Notes: generated by a model not told the origin, from the letters alone. Counted from the first letter of the stretch, positions 8,780 through 17,403 are shown. The stretch is 64,000 nucleotides of DNA from Kitasatospora gansuensis (GCF_014203705.1 NZ_JACHJR010000001.1:6262001-6326000); one strand, 5' to 3'. A program made the numbers and translations.

Positions 8780-10390
8780 ATGGACACCTTGGAATCCACC
8801 CCACTGCGCTGGTACGGGGAGAGCTACCCCGCCACCGACGCGCCGGGCATCTACCAGGCGCTCGCCGAACTCGACCGCCCCTGCTTCATCGTCCGCACCC
8901 CCGAGGGCATCGGCGCCGTCGCCGAGGGCCGGGCCGCCGCGAGCGGTACCCGCCGTGGCGGGGCGGCCGGACTGCCGCTGCTGGCCGCCGTCGCCGCCCT
9001 GCCCGCGCACCGGCTCGGCTCGCCCGAGTTCCGGTCCGCGCACGGGGTCCAACACCCCTACCTGGCCGGCGCGATGGCGGGCGGCATCGCCTCCGCCGAC
9101 CTGGTGATCGCGCTCGCCAGGGAGGGCTTCCTGGCCTCCTTCGGCGCGGCCGGGCTGCTGCCCGAGACGATCGAGGCCGCGCTCACCCGGTTCGCCACCG
9201 AGATCCCCGGCCTGCCGTACGCCGTCAACCTGATCCACAGCCCGAGCGAGGAGCGGCTGGAGCGCGAGGCGGTCGAGCTGTTCCTCCGCTACGGGGTGCG
9301 CTGCGTGGAGGCGTCCGCCTTCATGGCGCTCACCCCGCACGTGGTCCGCTGGCGGCTGGCCGGGCTGCGGACCGGACCGGACGGGCGGGTGCTCGCCGAG
9401 CACCGGCTGATCGCCAAGATCTCCCGGACCGAGACCGCCGAGCGGTTCATGCGCCCGGCCCCCGCGGCGATGGTCAGCGCGCTGCTGACCCAGCGTCTGA
9501 TCACCCCCGAGCAGGCCGAGCTGGCCAAGTACGTGCCGATGGCCGACGACATCACCGTGGAGGCCGACTCGGGCGGTCACACCGACCGCCGGCCGTTGCC
9601 CGCGCTGCTGCCCAGCATCCTGCGGCTGCGCGACACCGTGCAGCGCGAGCACCGCTACCCGGCCCAGATCCGGGTCGGCGCGGCGGGCGGGCTCGGCACC
9701 CCGGTCGCGGTGGCGGCGGCCTTCGCGATGGGCGCGGCCTATGTGGTGACCGGCTCGGTCAACCAGTCCTGTGTCGAGTCGGGCGCCTCGAAGGCGGCCA
9801 AGGCCCTGCTCGCCGAGGCGGGCATCGCCGACTGCGAAATGGCCCCGGCCGCCGACATGTTCGAGATGGGCGTCGAGCTCCAGGTGCTCAAGAAGGGCAC
9901 GCTGTTCCCGATGCGGGCCAAACGGCTGTACGAGCTCTACCAGGCGTACGACGGCCTGGAGGCGCTGCCGACCGAGGAGCGGGTCCGGCTGGAGACGCAG
10001 ATCTTCCGCCGTCCGCTGGACGAGGTCTGGCAGGACTGCGTCGGCTACTTCTCCCGCCGCGACCCCGAGCAGCTGACCCGGGCCGAGGGCAACCCCAAAC
10101 GGCGGATGGCGCTGGTCTTCCGCTGGTACCTCGGGATGTCCTCGCGCTGGTCCACCGTCGGCGACCCGGACCGCACCCTGGACTACCAGATCTGGTGCGG
10201 CCCGGCGATGGGCAGCTTCAACGACTGGGTGACGGCCAGTTACCTGAAGACCCCCGGCAACCGCCGGGTGGCCGACGTCGCCCAGCACCTGATGCGCGGC
10301 GCCGCCTTCCACACCCGGGTGGCCCAGCTGCGCACCTCGGGCGTACGGATCCCCGCCGCGGCGGCCGACTACCGGCCGGTGCCGCTGTGA
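8780..10390 (+). CDS. PfaD-like FMN-dependent enoyl reductase
   Basis: A 536-residue protein starting at ATG 8780, with AGGAG at 8762-8766. It matches the PfaD / 2-nitropropane-dioxygenase-like family, the trans-acting enoyl reductase of polyunsaturated fatty acid synthases. Visible family features are GVQHPYLAGAMAGGIASADL near residue 95, the barrel segment RVGAAGGLGTPVAVAAAF and AAYVVTGSVNQSCVESG in the phosphate-binding region, and the conserved end with WYLGMSSRWS and GSFNDWV. It sits 35 bases after the PfaC-like gene, and its stop overlaps the next start (GTGA at 10387-10390). In this pathway it would reduce selected enoyl-ACP intermediates. Reducing only some cycles would leave double bonds in the chain. 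Confidence 0.9.
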   Translation: MDTLESTPLRWYGESYPATDAPGIYQALAELDRPCFIVRTPEGIGAVAEGRAAASGTRRGGAAGLPLLAAVAALPAHRLGSPEFRSAHGVQHPYLAGAMAGGIASADLVIALAREGFLASFGAAGLLPETIEAALTRFATEIPGLPYAVNLIHSPSEERLEREAVELFLRYGVRCVEASAFMALTPHVVRWRLAGLRTGPDGRVLAEHRLIAKISRTETAERFMRPAPAAMVSALLTQRLITPEQAELAKYVPMADDITVEADSGGHTDRRPLPALLPSILRLRDTVQREHRYPAQIRVGAAGGLGTPVAVAAAFAMGAAYVVTGSVNQSCVESGASKAAKALLAEAGIADCEMAPAADMFEMGVELQVLKKGTLFPMRAKRLYELYQAYDGLEALPTEERVRLETQIFRRPLDEVWQDCVGYFSRRDPEQLTRAEGNPKRRMALVFRWYLGMSSRWSTVGDPDRTLDYQIWCGPAMGSFNDWVTASYLKTPGNRRVADVAQHLMRGAAFHTRVAQLRTSGVRIPAAAADYRPVPL

Positions 10391-12027
10391 CCGCCACGGC
10401 TGCCACCGCCGCAGAAGAGCTCGACCGCGAGCTGGGCGACCCGGCCGACGCCGCCAACCCGTTCGGGTACGCGGCGGCCGTCGGCCGGGACGAACGCGAC
10501 GAGTTCCCCGAGGAGTTGTGCGCCGTCCTGCGCAAGCGGGACTTCCACCTCAACTACCTGCCGGCCGAACTCGGCGGCAGCTTCCGGTCCTTCGACCACA
10601 GCCTCACCCTGGTGCGGACCGCCGCCCGCCGGGACCTGAACGTGATGCCCGGCACGATGTTCAGCATCACCGCCGCGACCTGCGTCCTGCTGCACGGCTC
10701 GACCGCGCAGCAGGAGCGGGTGGCCGCGATCCTGCGCCGGGGCGGCTCGGTGGCCTTCGCGATGTCGGAGGCCGAGCACGGCAGCGACCTGCTGGCCAAC
10801 ACCGCCCGGCTCACCCCGGCCGGCGACGGCCGGGAGCTCAGCGGCACCAAGTGGATGGTCGGTCTCGGCCACCGGAGCGAGGCCGCCTACCTGGTGGCCC
10901 GGACGGGGGAGCGCGGCCCCGCCGCCTTCTCCGCGATCCTGCTCGACCTGGACGACCGGGTCGGGCGGGGTGCCCGGGTGCCGACCGGCGGGATGCGCGG
11001 GATCGACTTCGCGCACCTGACGTTCGACCGGCACCCCGTCCCGGCCGACGCCCTGGTCGGCCGGGACGGCGAAGCGCTGGAGACGGCGGTCAAGGCCCAG
11101 CAGGTGGTCCGCCTGATGAGCACCGCGGGCAGCCTCGGCTGCGCCGACACCGCACTCCGGCTGACCCTCGACTTCGCCGCCGGGCGGCGGATCGGGCGCA
11201 CCGAACTGCTCGACTCGCCCTACCCGCAGCGGGAGTTGGCGATCGCCTCGGCGGCCCTGCTGGCGGCCGACGCGGTCGCCCTGGCAGCCGCCCGGGGCAT
11301 CCACGTCGCCCCGGAGTCGTTCAGCGTCTGGGGCTGCGCCGCCAAGCACGTGGTGGCGGAGGCGGTGGAGGACCTGATGCTGCGCTGCGGCACGGTGCTG
11401 GCCACCCGCTCGGTGCTGCGGACCGAGGGCCCGGGCGGCGGCCTGTTCCAGAAGCTCCAGCGGGACGCCGCGCTGGTCCGGGTGGTGGACACCAGCACGG
11501 TGGCCAACCTGCGCTCGTTCGCCGGTCAACTCCCGGCGCTGCTGGGGCAGTCGGCCGAGCCGGACCCGACGGCGGTACGGGCGGTCTTCGACCTGGCCGC
11601 CGAACTGCCGCCGTACGAACCGGCCCGGCTGGACCTGAACGCCCGGGGCCGCGACCTGGTCACCGGCGGCCCGCTGCCGGAGGCCGAGGGCTCCGGCCAG
11701 GCCACCCGGCTCCGGACGGCGCTGGCCGGGCTGCCGGCCGAGCTGGCCTGGGCCGACCCGAAGGACAACGGCCTGGTCGACCTGGCCGAACGGTTCGCCT
11801 GGCTGCACGCCGCCACCGCCTGCCTGCACCTGCACGCGGCCAACCGGGACGACGAACTGCTCGGCCGCACCGACTGGTTGGACGCGGTGCTCGGCTACCT
11901 GCTGGCCCGGGCCGACGGCACCTCGCCGCGCCGGTCGGCCGGGCCGCTGCTGCCCGCGCTGGCGGTCACCCGCGAACTGCACGCGGCCAACCGCCTGTTC
12001 TCCGCCGTCCCGGTCCAGCTGGCCTGA
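10387..12027 (+). CDS. Acyl-CoA dehydrogenase-like flavoprotein 1
   Basis: A 546-residue protein. GTG at 10387 overlaps the stop of the PfaD-like gene by four bases, so translation is likely coupled. The acyl-CoA dehydrogenase fold is visible from AFAMSEAEHGSD (the flavin/substrate loop, usually ALTEPxAGSD), SGTKWMVG, and the C-terminal helical half. Length exceeds the usual 380-400 residues because of a C-terminal extension of about 150 residues. At the position of the catalytic Glu of the medium-chain enzyme I read Asp368 (VVDTSTVANL). The next gene is a homologue, so the pair may form a heteromer. A likely substrate is an acyl-ACP or acyl-CoA made by the synthase, with desaturation or oxidation as the reaction. 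This is inferred from position only. Confidence 0.8.
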   Translation: MTATAATAAEELDRELGDPADAANPFGYAAAVGRDERDEFPEELCAVLRKRDFHLNYLPAELGGSFRSFDHSLTLVRTAARRDLNVMPGTMFSITAATCVLLHGSTAQQERVAAILRRGGSVAFAMSEAEHGSDLLANTARLTPAGDGRELSGTKWMVGLGHRSEAAYLVARTGERGPAAFSAILLDLDDRVGRGARVPTGGMRGIDFAHLTFDRHPVPADALVGRDGEALETAVKAQQVVRLMSTAGSLGCADTALRLTLDFAAGRRIGRTELLDSPYPQRELAIASAALLAADAVALAAARGIHVAPESFSVWGCAAKHVVAEAVEDLMLRCGTVLATRSVLRTEGPGGGLFQKLQRDAALVRVVDTSTVANLRSFAGQLPALLGQSAEPDPTAVRAVFDLAAELPPYEPARLDLNARGRDLVTGGPLPEAEGSGQATRLRTALAGLPAELAWADPKDNGLVDLAERFAWLHAATACLHLHAANRDDELLGRTDWLDAVLGYLLARADGTSPRRSAGPLLPALAVTRELHAANRLFSAVPVQLA

Positions 12028-12056
12028 CCACCAAGCCCACAGGAGAGAGAACCCCC

Positions 12057-13844
12057 GTGCCGAAGGCAGACCTGACCGAGCTCGCCGCGCGGCTCGAAGC
12101 GCATCTCGGCGACCCGCACGACCCCACCAGCCCGATGCCGTTCGACCAGATCCTCGACCACGACGAACGGGAGGAGTTCCCCTACGCCTTCGTCAACCTG
12201 CTCCAGCGCTGGGGCGTGCACGAGTACGTGATCCCGAAGGCCCAGGGCGGCAAGGCGGGTGACGTCGAGGTCGGCTTCAACCTGCTCCGCCTGATCGCCC
12301 GCCGCGACCCGACCTCGGCCACCGCACTGATGCTCACCAGCCTCAGCTTCATGCCCGCCTGGATCGCCGGGACGGACGAGCAGAAGCAGTACGTGGTGGA
12401 CCTGATGAAGCAGGGCAACAAGCTGGCCTGGGGCCTGTCGGAGCGTCACCACGGCAGCGACGTGCTCGGCAACGAGATGCGCGCCGAGAAGGTGGACGGC
12501 GGCTACCTGCTGACCGGCGAGAAGTGGCTGATCGGCAACGCCACGGTGGCCGACGGCGTGAGCGTCTTCGCCCGGACCGACCCCAAGGGCGGCCCGGCCG
12601 GCTACTCCATCTTCCTGGTGGAGAAGCGCAACACCCCGGCCGGCGCCGTCGAGGAACTGCCCAACGAGCGGCTGCACGGCCTGCGCGCGCTCGACATGAG
12701 CGGCATCCGGCTGGACGGCGTCTTCGTCCCGGACGAGGCCAGGCTCGGCCACCAGGGGCAGGGCCTGGAGATCGCGCTGAAGAGCGCCCAGGTGGCCCGC
12801 ACCACGATCGGCTCGATGGCCCTCGCCGCGGTCGACACCGCGCTGCGGGTGACCCTGGACTTCACCGAACAGCGCGAGATCTTCGGCAAGAAGGTCAGTG
12901 ACATCCCGTACTCCCGGCGGCAGTTGACCGAGGTGTTCGCCGACCTGATGATCGCCGACGCGGTCAGTCTGGGCGCGGTGCGCAGCCTCCAGGTGGTGCC
13001 CGAGCAGACCAGCGTGTGGTCCTCGGTGGCCAAGTACTTCGTGCCGACCCTGCTGGAGCGCTCGATGGCCCAGCTGAACATCGTGCTGGGGGCCCGGCTC
13101 TACCTGCGGGCCCACCCGCACTACGGCATCTACCAGAAGATGCTGCGCGACCTGCTGGTGGCGATCTTCGCCGACGGCAACACCGTGGTGAACCTGAAGA
13201 ACATCGCCCTCCAGCTGGACGGCCTGCTCGGCACCGCCGCGCAGGACACCGTCGCCCGGGCCGCCGCCGACCAGCGGGTCCCGCAGCTGTACGGCATCGA
13301 CCGGGAGCTGCCGCTCTACCGCCCGTGGGACCAGGAGCTGTTCAGCCGGGGCAAGGACGACGCGGTGCTGGCCGCGCCGGGATCGCTGGACCGGCTGCGC
13401 GAACTGGCCGCCGAGGCCAAGGGCGAGGAGCAGGTCTGGCTGCTCAGGGCGGTCGAGGTGGCGGCCGGGCTGCTCGGCCGGGCCGAGGCGATCCACCGGC
13501 GGGCCGGTGAACTGCGGGCCGGGCTCGGCCGGGAGTACGGCCAGTCGGCCGAACTCTTCGACCTGGCCAAGCAGTACAGCGCGCTGCACGCCACCGCCGC
13601 CTGCCTGCACACCTTCGTGCACTCGCACGCCGCACTGGACGATCCGCTGCCCAGCGGCGCCCTGCTGCTGCTCCAACTGGAGCGGCTGCACCGGCTGTTC
13701 AGCCCGCACGAGTCGGTCACCGACTCGGCGGTGGTGGACGAGGTGATGCGGGTGCTGCGACACCTGCACCGGGAGAACCGGCTGTTCTCGTACTGGCAGT
13801 TCCCGCTCGCGACCCGGACCGGAGTACGCCATGCCCAGAGCTGA
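12057..13844 (+). CDS. Acyl-CoA dehydrogenase-like flavoprotein 2
   Basis: A 595-residue protein starting at GTG 12057 with AGGAGAG at 12041-12047. It is a homologue of the preceding gene with the same layout: N-terminal helical domain, WGLSERHHGSD, LTGEKWLIGNA, a beta domain, then RTTIGSMALAAVDTAL and the C-terminal helices, plus an extension of about 200 residues. The catalytic-base position reads Asp373 (FADGNTVVNL) where typical enzymes have Glu in YEGT. In both paralogues the replacement is Asp, which argues for a shared specialised activity and against decay. The last 14 bases overlap the next small gene. Expected role: flavin-dependent dehydrogenation of an acyl thioester in the synthase pathway. 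Confidence 0.82.
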   Translation: MPKADLTELAARLEAHLGDPHDPTSPMPFDQILDHDEREEFPYAFVNLLQRWGVHEYVIPKAQGGKAGDVEVGFNLLRLIARRDPTSATALMLTSLSFMPAWIAGTDEQKQYVVDLMKQGNKLAWGLSERHHGSDVLGNEMRAEKVDGGYLLTGEKWLIGNATVADGVSVFARTDPKGGPAGYSIFLVEKRNTPAGAVEELPNERLHGLRALDMSGIRLDGVFVPDEARLGHQGQGLEIALKSAQVARTTIGSMALAAVDTALRVTLDFTEQREIFGKKVSDIPYSRRQLTEVFADLMIADAVSLGAVRSLQVVPEQTSVWSSVAKYFVPTLLERSMAQLNIVLGARLYLRAHPHYGIYQKMLRDLLVAIFADGNTVVNLKNIALQLDGLLGTAAQDTVARAAADQRVPQLYGIDRELPLYRPWDQELFSRGKDDAVLAAPGSLDRLRELAAEAKGEEQVWLLRAVEVAAGLLGRAEAIHRRAGELRAGLGREYGQSAELFDLAKQYSALHATAACLHTFVHSHAALDDPLPSGALLLLQLERLHRLFSPHESVTDSAVVDEVMRVLRHLHRENRLFSYWQFPLATRTGVRHAQS

Positions 13845-14082
13845 GACCCCCGACCAGGCCCACCGCACCCACGCCCGTACCGAGGCCCGTACCGCGATCT
13901 GCAACGGCTGCCAACACCGGTTCGACAGAGAGCAGTTGGACCACACGCTGAAGGTCTGCCCGGCCTGCCGGAGCGGCTTCCGGCAGTCGATGGACGAGTG
14001 GCTCAAGCACCTGCTCGGCCTGGGCGCACTGGCGCAGCCGCCGGAGCAGCGTCCGGCCACCCCCTACCGGGTGCGCCCGTGA
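13831..14082 (+). CDS. Stand-alone AccD-like zinc ribbon protein (83 aa)
   Basis: A small protein starting at ATG 13831, inside the end of the preceding gene, and ending in a GTGA overlap with the next one. It has four cysteines, C24, C27, C43 and C46, in the pattern C-x2-C-x15-C-x2-C. This spacing and the surrounding residues (RFDREQLDHTLKVCPAC, then an Arg-containing helix ending WLKHLLGLG) look like the N-terminal zinc ribbon of the acetyl-CoA carboxylase beta subunit AccD. The carboxyltransferase domain is absent. Possible roles are recruiting a carboxylase to the malonyl-consuming synthase, or binding nucleic acid as the AccD ribbon can. Both are inference. The gene is placed firmly in the operon by overlap on both sides. 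Confidence 0.75.
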   Translation: MPRAETPDQAHRTHARTEARTAICNGCQHRFDREQLDHTLKVCPACRSGFRQSMDEWLKHLLGLGALAQPPEQRPATPYRVRP

Positions 14083-14792
14083 ACGGCCAGGCACCCGTGG
14101 GGATCGACGGCCATCTGTACCTGCTGGCCGAGGCGGCCGTGGACCGGTTCGCCGAGCGGCACGGCGGCGACGCGCTGCTGACCCGGGAGGAGCGGCTGCG
14201 GATGGCCCGGCAGCGCACCGAGGCGGCCCGCCGCCGGTTCCTCGGGGCCCGGCTGCTCTCCCGGCACGCGCTGAGCGACCGGGACGGCCGGCCGATGGGG
14301 GAGTGGCGGTTCCGGACCAGCGCGGCCGGCCGACCCGAGCCCGAACCGGACGGCCATGCGCTGCGGTTCAACCTCTCGCACACCGACGGCCTGGTGGCCT
14401 GCCTGGTCACCGAGGGCGGGTCCTGCGGGGTGGACGTCGAGCGCACCCCGGCCCGGCCGGACGCGGTGACCCACCTGCCGCGCTGGTTCGCCCCGGCCGA
14501 GCGTGGCGAACTCGACCTGCTGAGCGCCGGGTTGGCGACCGGAGTGGCCGCCTACTGGGTGCTCAAGGAGGCCTACCTGAAGGCCATCGGCACCGGCCTG
14601 CGCCGGGAGCTGGACGGCTTCGCGTTCTCCGCCCCTTGGCGGGCGCCGATCCGGCTGACCGATCCGACCCTGCCGCCCGGCGACGCGTCCCGCTGGCGCT
14701 TCGAACTGGTCAACCCCGCACCGGGGTTCGTGCTCGCCGCCGTGGTCGAGAACGGTGCCGCCGGGCGCCTGCACCGCACCTGGGTCAGCTGA
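14079..14792 (+). CDS. 4'-phosphopantetheinyl transferase, Sfp type
   Basis: A 237-residue protein; GTG 14079 overlaps the stop of the zinc-ribbon gene. It carries the three family motifs: RFNLSHTDGLV, CGVDVERT with the metal-binding Asp and Glu, and YWVLKEAYLKAIGTGL (the WxxKEAxxK motif). It would activate the acyl carrier protein domains of the synthase, which are expected in the truncated PfaA-like subunit upstream of the window. A dedicated transferase (PfaE) accompanies many Pfa operons, so the location fits. Confidence 0.9.
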   Translation: MNGQAPVGIDGHLYLLAEAAVDRFAERHGGDALLTREERLRMARQRTEAARRRFLGARLLSRHALSDRDGRPMGEWRFRTSAAGRPEPEPDGHALRFNLSHTDGLVACLVTEGGSCGVDVERTPARPDAVTHLPRWFAPAERGELDLLSAGLATGVAAYWVLKEAYLKAIGTGLRRELDGFAFSAPWRAPIRLTDPTLPPGDASRWRFELVNPAPGFVLAAVVENGAAGRLHRTWVS

Positions 14793-14847
14793 CCCCTTCT
14801 CCGACACCCCGCTCTCCGACACCCCCGCTCACAGTGAGGAAGCCTCC

Positions 14848-16173
14848 ATGTCCAGCAGCACTCCCCCCGCCCGTCCGCTCGGCCGCAAGCCCCGGGTCGC
14901 CGTGGTCGGCGCGGGTGTGGCCGGCCTCTCCGCCGCCTACCGGCTGCGGGAGCACGCCGAGATCACCCTGTTCGAGCAGGACGACCGGCCGGGCGGCCAC
15001 GCCAACACCATCGAGGTGGAGGAGAACGGCCGCACCCTCGGCATCGACACCGCCTTCGTGGTCTTCAACCAGCCCAGCTACCCGAACCTGACCAAGTTCT
15101 TCACCGAGCTCGGGGTGGAGACCAAGCAGCACCTCGGCGGCTTCAACTTCTTCGACCTGGACAGCGGCCTGCAGTACGGCACCGCCGAGATGGCGCTGCC
15201 GGAGGAGGAGGTGAACAGCCGCTACTCGGAGGAGTTCCGGACCATCTGGCGCGAGGCCCGCCGGTTCCACGCGGAGGGCCGCAAGGACTTCTTCCGCAAG
15301 CGCACCGACCTGCCGCTGGGCGAGTACCTGGACCGGGGCGGCTACAGCCAGGAGTTCCGGTACGGCTACGTGATCCTGCTCTGCACCGCCGTCTGGTCGG
15401 TGCCCGCCGAGCTGATCTGGGAGATGCCCGCCACCACCGTGATCGCCTTCTTCATGGCGCACGACGAGGGCGGCCTGGGCGGGCGCGGGGTGGAGTGGCG
15501 GACCGTCAGCGGCGGTTCGATCAACTACGTCCGCAAGGCGATCGCGGCGATCGACCCCAAGCTCCGGCTGGCCGAGCCGGTCACCGGCGTGCGCCAGGAG
15601 CCGGACGGCGTCACCGTGGCCACCGTGAACGGCGCCGAGCGCTTCGACTACGCGATCGTGGCCACCCACGGCGACCAGGCCAGGGAGTTGCTCACCAACC
15701 CCGACGACGTGCAGCGGCGCACGCTGGAGAAGATCCGCTACAACTCCTCGACCGCGATCCTGCACACCGACCCGACTGCGATGCCGGGCGACCGGGAGCG
15801 CTGGGACAACTGGAACTACGGCAAGGTGACGGTGGGCGGCGCCGTCCGCCCGTACGTGGCGTACTACATGAACCGGCTGCACGGCTTCGAGGCCGAGCAG
15901 GACTACTTCGTCACCCTGGACTACCCGCGGGCGCTGCGCGAGGAGTCGGTGATCCGGGAGCTGAGCTACTCGCACCCGGTGATCGACATCGACCTGCGCC
16001 GCCTGCAGCAGACCATCTACCAGGTGAACGAGGGCACCCGGGTCAAGCTGGCGGGCTCGTACTTCCACTCGAAGCAGCTCTACCACGACCAGATCGGCTC
16101 GCACGAGGCCGCCTTCTCCTCGGGCGCCGAGGCGGCCGCCCAGCTCCTCCGGGAGCTGGACGACCAGCGCTGA
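14848..16173 (+). CDS. FAD-dependent amine-oxidase-like protein (COG2907-like)
   Basis: A 441-residue protein; ATG 14848 follows GAGGAAG at 14836-14842. The N-terminus has the FAD/NAD Rossmann motif VAVVGAGVAGLSAAYRL and then FEQDDRPGGHANT. The overall pattern (ALPEEEV, SGGSINYVRKA, YRYGYVI-like helical part, and a C-terminal GSYFHSKQLYHDQIGSHEAA) resembles the COG2907 flavoproteins. From memory, these often neighbour cyclopropane-fatty-acid-synthase-type genes and act on unsaturated or modified acyl chains. Here it closes the Pfa-like operon, 55 bases after the transferase gene. It probably oxidises or isomerises the unsaturated product. It ends 7 bases before the end of the convergent regulator gene. 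Confidence 0.72.
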   Translation: MSSSTPPARPLGRKPRVAVVGAGVAGLSAAYRLREHAEITLFEQDDRPGGHANTIEVEENGRTLGIDTAFVVFNQPSYPNLTKFFTELGVETKQHLGGFNFFDLDSGLQYGTAEMALPEEEVNSRYSEEFRTIWREARRFHAEGRKDFFRKRTDLPLGEYLDRGGYSQEFRYGYVILLCTAVWSVPAELIWEMPATTVIAFFMAHDEGGLGGRGVEWRTVSGGSINYVRKAIAAIDPKLRLAEPVTGVRQEPDGVTVATVNGAERFDYAIVATHGDQARELLTNPDDVQRRTLEKIRYNSSTAILHTDPTAMPGDRERWDNWNYGKVTVGGAVRPYVAYYMNRLHGFEAEQDYFVTLDYPRALREESVIRELSYSHPVIDIDLRRLQQTIYQVNEGTRVKLAGSYFHSKQLYHDQIGSHEAAFSSGAEAAAQLLRELDDQR

Positions 16174-16180
16174 GCCGCCG

Positions 16181-16807
16181 TCAGGGCCGGGGGTGCCGCT
16201 TGGCGGACTCGTTCTCCTGGGCCATCCGGCGCAGCGCCAGCAGCACCGGCTCCATCAGGATGGTGAGCAGGACGGCGCGTTCGACCCGCTCCAACGGGTC
16301 GTCCGCGTCCTCCAGTTGGGCCAGGTCGAGGTCGGCGGTCTGTTCCGCCAGCCGGGCGTACGGGACCAGGGTCTGCCAGTCGGCCGGCAGGCCCAGCTCC
16401 CGGAGGGTGCCGAGGGTGTCGGTGATGGTGGCGCGGGTAGGAGCCTTCTCGCTGATCTCCCAACCAAGAGCGGAGATCAACTCGTCCGCGGGGGTGGGCT
16501 CTTGCGGCTGGTCCGATGGGGAGTCCGGCTCCTCCGTGGAGACGGCCCCCAGGGCCAGGCCGAACAGCAGGTGGAGATCGGTGGAGTGTTCGTCCAGCGC
16601 CCGGAGCACCTCACGGGTGGTGGACACCGACAGTCCGCGTACGGCGATCAGGGCCCTGGCCAGCCGTAGCCGGCGCAGGTGGTGGTCGTCGTACTCGGCC
16701 TGGGTGGCCGAGGTGGCCACACCGGCGGGCACCAACTCCTCCCGTAGGTAGTACTTGATCGTCGCCACGGGGACGCCACTGCGCCGGCTCAACTCCGAGA
16801 TCCGCAT
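16181..16807 (-). CDS. MerR-family transcriptional regulator
   Basis: A 208-residue protein with an N-terminal MerR winged-helix DNA-binding domain: MRISELSRRSGVPVATIKYY, residues 1-20, then a dimerisation helix. The C-terminal half (about 90-208) is acidic and Pro-rich followed by helices. I do not recognise it as a known effector domain, and there are no metal- or redox-sensing cysteines. It is divergent from the monooxygenase-exporter pair, with an inverted repeat in between. It most likely controls that pair and itself. A role in controlling the Pfa-like operon, which ends 7 bases away, is possible but not shown. Confidence 0.85.
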   Translation of the reverse strand: MRISELSRRSGVPVATIKYYLREELVPAGVATSATQAEYDDHHLRRLRLARALIAVRGLSVSTTREVLRALDEHSTDLHLLFGLALGAVSTEEPDSPSDQPQEPTPADELISALGWEISEKAPTRATITDTLGTLRELGLPADWQTLVPYARLAEQTADLDLAQLEDADDPLERVERAVLLTILMEPVLLALRRMAQENESAKRHPRP

Positions 16808-16842
16808 CCTTCTCCGCTCTCCACTGGAAATTGGGTAGCTCT

Positions 16843-16861
16843 ACTGTCTAATATAGATAGT
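16843..16861. promoter_or_regulatory. Inverted repeat, probable operator of the MerR-type regulator
   Basis: ACTGTCTAATATAGATAGT is an 8-3-8 inverted repeat with one mismatch. It lies in the only AT-rich stretch of the divergent intergenic region. A forward promoter can be drawn over it, with TTGGGT at 16831-16836 and TAGATA at 16854-16859, 17 bases apart. Binding there would cover the -10 region. Confidence 0.6.
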
Positions 16862-16930
16862 GCCACACTCCAACAGTGTGCAGCACCCCTGCGCGGACGC
16901 CCGTACCGGTACCACCGAAAGGCCGTGACC

Positions 16931-17341
16931 ATGCCCACGCTCCCCTGGACCACCCCGAACGCTCCCCGGCCCGACGCCCAGGTCCTGGTGATGGCCTCGC
17001 GCCTGGAGGTCGGCTCGCTCAGGCACTCCCCGCGCTTCTTCCTCAAGTCGCTGTCCGCCTGGCGTCAGGTGCGCAGCGCGCCCGGCGCCGTGGGCGCGTC
17101 GCTGATCGCCCAGCCGCTCAAGGGCGTGTTCTGGACGCTGTCCGCCTGGGAGGACCGCAAGGCCCTCTACACCTACGCCAAGACCGAACCGCACTACTCG
17201 ATCATGACCTCGCTCCGTGCGGTGACCAAGACGTCCACGTTCGTCTTCTGGGAGGTCGGGGCCGATCAGTTGCCGATCGACTGGGCCGACGCCAAGAACC
17301 GGATCGCCGAGCAGCAGCGCCTCGACGCCGCCGACAAGTAG
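16931..17341 (+). CDS. Spheroidene-monooxygenase / DUF3291-like dimeric alpha-beta barrel protein
   Basis: A 136-residue protein. ATG 16931 is preferred over GTG 16925 because GAAAGG at 16917-16922 is correctly spaced only for the ATG. The sequence pattern (LVMASRLEV, then SPRFFLKSLSAWRQVRSAPG, GVFWTLSAWEDRKAL, TSTFVFWEV) is typical of small ferredoxin-like barrel monooxygenases and their non-catalytic relatives. A heme or substrate role cannot be assigned. It is the first gene of a two-gene unit with an exporter, facing the MerR-type gene. Confidence 0.55.
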   Translation: MPTLPWTTPNAPRPDAQVLVMASRLEVGSLRHSPRFFLKSLSAWRQVRSAPGAVGASLIAQPLKGVFWTLSAWEDRKALYTYAKTEPHYSIMTSLRAVTKTSTFVFWEVGADQLPIDWADAKNRIAEQQRLDAADK

Positions 17342-17403
17342 CACCCAGCACGCAGTTCCGTCTCAAATCTCGAGTCCCACGTCTCAAGAGGGAGAGCTCT
17401 GCC

